Of a stretch of 64,000 bases of DNA, positions 62,264-64,000 are shown in pieces (position 1 is the first letter of the stretch; each line of letters starts with the position of its first letter). Made by a program: the position numbers and the translations under genes. The notes under the pieces were generated by a model that was not told where the DNA came from, searched no databases, and worked only from the letters and a program-made list of their open reading frames with translations. Location of the stretch: the NCBI GenBank assembly GCA_002778195.1, contig PCDI01000003.1:1588295-1652294 (forward strand). Reading direction: 5' to 3'. This stretch comes from Raffaelea ambrosiae. Taxonomy: Eukaryota; Ascomycota; Sordariomycetes; Ophiostomatales; Ophiostomataceae.

Positions 62264-63823
62264 CTAAGGCAGAGACAGCGTGCCGTTGCACTTGCCCACC
62301 AGCAGCGAGCCGTCCACGCCGGTCAGGGCGTCCAGGTACGCCAGCAGCGTGTCCAGCGGCACCATGTCCAGCCGGCCCAGCGAGGGGTGCGACGACGTCA
62401 GCACCTGGCCGCCGAAGAGGACGCGGACCGAGAGTGGGGAGGAGGAGGAGGAGGAGGAGGAGCGGCTGGCGCGGCCCGCCCAGACCTCGACGACGATCTC
62501 GCTGCCCATGCCCGGCCACACCATCTCGTCGGCCTGCAGGATGGACAGGAAGCGGCTGACGCTGCCGTCGTGGGCGACGTTGTGGAAGTAGCGGGTGGCG
62601 GACGTGCCGGCGGCGACGGCGCGCAGGTGGTGCGCCAGCTGGGCGACCCAGACGCCCCAGTTGCCGACGCTGGCGGCCAGCGAGCGGCGGTCGTCGCGGT
62701 ACATGCGCGAGTACTCCCACTGGCCGAGGCGGTACACGGTGTCGGCCAGGGCCTGGTCGATGCCGGCGACGGCGGGCTTTCCGTGGCACTGGCGCGCCGA
62801 CAGGTTGTCGTAGTAGTGGTCGAAGCTGGCGTGGAAGCCGCTGTCGCTGGGCGACACGCCCGAGGCCGCGTCCAGCTCGGCGTACACGGCCGCCGCCGCC
62901 GCCAGGTGGTCGCCCCAGACGGTGCCGCGGCTGGTGGCCGTGATGGCGCTGAAGAGCGTGCTGCCGGCCGCGCAGGTGTACTGCGGCTCGAGCGCGTCGT
63001 AGCTGGTGGGCTCCTGGTCGAGGGGCGTCGCCTGCGCCAGACGGTTGTCGTGGCGGCGGCCGTCGCCGCCCATGCCGCCCAGGACCATGGCGGCGGTCTG
63101 GGCGGTGATGAGGTTGTTGGTGACGCGGAAGCGGACGTGGTCGCGCCAGGCGGCGGTGTCGGCGGCGTCGGGCAGCAGGCCCAGCAGGCCGTGGTAGACG
63201 CCGTACAGATCGGCGCCGTGCTGGAAGGCGTCGTCGTCGCCGCCGGCGGTCAGCTGCGGGAACTGGCAGGAGCCCCGCCAGCCCGGCATGGCGGCCAGAA
63301 ACGGGTTGGCGGCCGTGTCGCTGACCGCGTGGATGTAGGACCCCGCGGCCGGCCGGGCGCCGCGCTGGGTGGCCTGGCTGTCGAGGGGCTCGTTGTAGAC
63401 GTGGATCCGGGCGTCGGAGCAGTCCCACTCGTAGGGCTCGACGGGAAAGGAGTTGGCGGCGTACGGGGTGCGCTTGTGGTGGCGGTGGAGGACCTCGGCG
63501 TAGACCAGCGTCTGGTCGGGGGCGGGCACGACGTACTCCTGCTTGCGGACATGGGGCATGTTGCACCAGTTGTAGGTGGCGTAGTCGTCGCCGGCGGGGG
63601 TGGTGGAGGAGTTGAAGACGAAGCCATAGACGCCCGAGGGCGTGTGGAGGGCGGCGGTGAGGTTGTTGAGCTTGGTGGCCTTGGGGGGGTACCAGGTGTT
63701 GAGGGCGGCGGCGGCAGCCGAAGTCGACGACGACGACGACGACGACGAGCTTGACGCCGCGGCAGCAGCCGAGTAGGCACCCGGCACGGCGGCCAGGGCG
63801 ACGAGGACGAGGGCAAAGACCAT
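62264..63823 (-). CDS. Secreted histidine acid phosphatase
   Basis: Intronless, 519 residues. A signal peptide (FALVLVALAAVPGAYSA) is followed by a run of nine to ten serines and alanines encoded by a trinucleotide repeat. The catalytic N-terminal motif is LHRHHKRTPYAANSFP, with Arg about 114 and the nucleophilic His just after it. This is the RHHKRTP variant of the usual RHGxRxP seen in a fungal subgroup. The C-terminal proton donor motif is NVAHDGSVSRFLSIL (His-Asp about 410). Several Cys pairs and NxS/T sites fit extracellular location. It releases phosphate from organic esters. A second serine run (SRSSSSSSSS) near the C-terminus is also microsatellite-encoded. The start is the ATG of MVFALVLVAL; a 682-codon antisense frame is a GC shadow. 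Confidence 0.87.
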   Translation of the reverse strand: MVFALVLVALAAVPGAYSAAAAASSSSSSSSSSTSAAAAALNTWYPPKATKLNNLTAALHTPSGVYGFVFNSSTTPAGDDYATYNWCNMPHVRKQEYVVPAPDQTLVYAEVLHRHHKRTPYAANSFPVEPYEWDCSDARIHVYNEPLDSQATQRGARPAAGSYIHAVSDTAANPFLAAMPGWRGSCQFPQLTAGGDDDAFQHGADLYGVYHGLLGLLPDAADTAAWRDHVRFRVTNNLITAQTAAMVLGGMGGDGRRHDNRLAQATPLDQEPTSYDALEPQYTCAAGSTLFSAITATSRGTVWGDHLAAAAAVYAELDAASGVSPSDSGFHASFDHYYDNLSARQCHGKPAVAGIDQALADTVYRLGQWEYSRMYRDDRRSLAASVGNWGVWVAQLAHHLRAVAAGTSATRYFHNVAHDGSVSRFLSILQADEMVWPGMGSEIVVEVWAGRASRSSSSSSSSPLSVRVLFGGQVLTSSHPSLGRLDMVPLDTLLAYLDALTGVDGSLLVGKCNGTLSLP

Positions 63824-64000
63824 GGCGACGAAGAGGGGGAGGAGGTAGGAAGAGAAGAACGAACGAGGAGAAGAAGAAGAGGAAGCAGAAGGAAGTCGCG
63901 GCGATGCAGGCGGGGAAGACGACGACGAAAGGCTGTGGTAGCGCTTGCTTTGGAACGAGAAGAAGAGACGATCACGACGAGACGACGGCCGAGGAGAAGG
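63824..64000. other. Upstream flank of the acid phosphatase gene
   Basis: A/G-rich in the plus-strand view (C/T-rich leader on the coding strand); promoter truncated by the window edge. Confidence 0.4.

Noticed and set aside
61706..63754. A 682-codon frame antisense to the acid phosphatase
   Set aside because: Gly/Val-rich GC shadow; the sense strand has the phosphatase motifs.
1..64000. tRNA or rRNA genes
   Set aside because: I scanned by eye for the B-box GGTTCRANYCC and its complement and for rRNA core sequences and saw no convincing candidate; a covariance search was not possible.

Overview
This window reads as nuclear DNA of a filamentous ascomycete (Pezizomycotina, most likely a Sordariomycete; Hypocreales is a guess from gene content). 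The evidence is short spliceosomal introns of 50-110 bp with GT...CTRAC...AG signals, strongly GC-biased third codon positions, monocistronic genes on both strands, and fungal families such as a Pth11/rhodopsin-like receptor, a FunK1 kinase, a killer-toxin-like LysM/GH18 chitinase, a LaeA-type methyltransferase and a THI4 leader carrying a TPP riboswitch. Introns were placed by hand from splice signals and reading-frame continuity.

Layout. 0-7 kb: a rhodopsin-domain membrane protein running off the left edge, a decayed ORF, a DUF7923/CCCH zinc-finger protein and a class I glutamine-amidotransferase-like enzyme. 7.4-8.2 kb: two back-to-back relics (TPR protein 3' end and OPT transporter 3' end). 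9-10.5 kb: a secreted pectate lyase. 10.5-15.1 kb: an AT-rich island with a telomere-like array inside a short inverted repeat, followed by a FunK1 kinase. 16-28 kb: an accessory block with a secreted FAD oxidoreductase, an APH fragment, a probable regulator relic, a SnoaL-like protein, a PLP aminotransferase, a GH27 alpha-galactosidase and an APH pseudogene.

28-35 kb: a LaeA-like methyltransferase, then an aldehyde dehydrogenase and a zinc alcohol dehydrogenase sharing one divergent promoter, which suggests an alcohol-to-acid oxidation module. 35-42 kb: a predicted 72-residue secreted protein, an NCS1 purine-cytosine-type permease, THI4 with its riboswitch leader and a kinase fragment. 42-51 kb: an ankyrin protein, a secreted protein of unknown function and, divergent from it, a 1,322-residue zymocin-alpha/beta-like chitinase. 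51-52 kb: an SDR relic. 53-64 kb: mostly conserved genes: a PaxU/DUF829 protein, bifunctional 6-phosphofructo-2-kinase/fructose-2,6-bisphosphatase, the HAS1 DEAD-box helicase and a secreted histidine acid phosphatase.

How the genes work together. Secreted carbohydrate- and phosphate-scavenging enzymes (pectate lyase, alpha-galactosidase, acid phosphatase, chitinase) fit a plant-, insect- or fungus-associated lifestyle. Intact genes alternate with at least six broken ones, so the window mixes stable housekeeping sequence with a turnover zone. No PKS, NRPS or terpene-synthase core gene is present. The best candidates for something undescribed are the divergent secreted-protein/killer-toxin-like chitinase pair (45.1-50.8 kb), the inverted repeat enclosing telomere-like units (12.2-12.5 kb), and the 16-23 kb group of tailoring-type enzymes without a core synthase.
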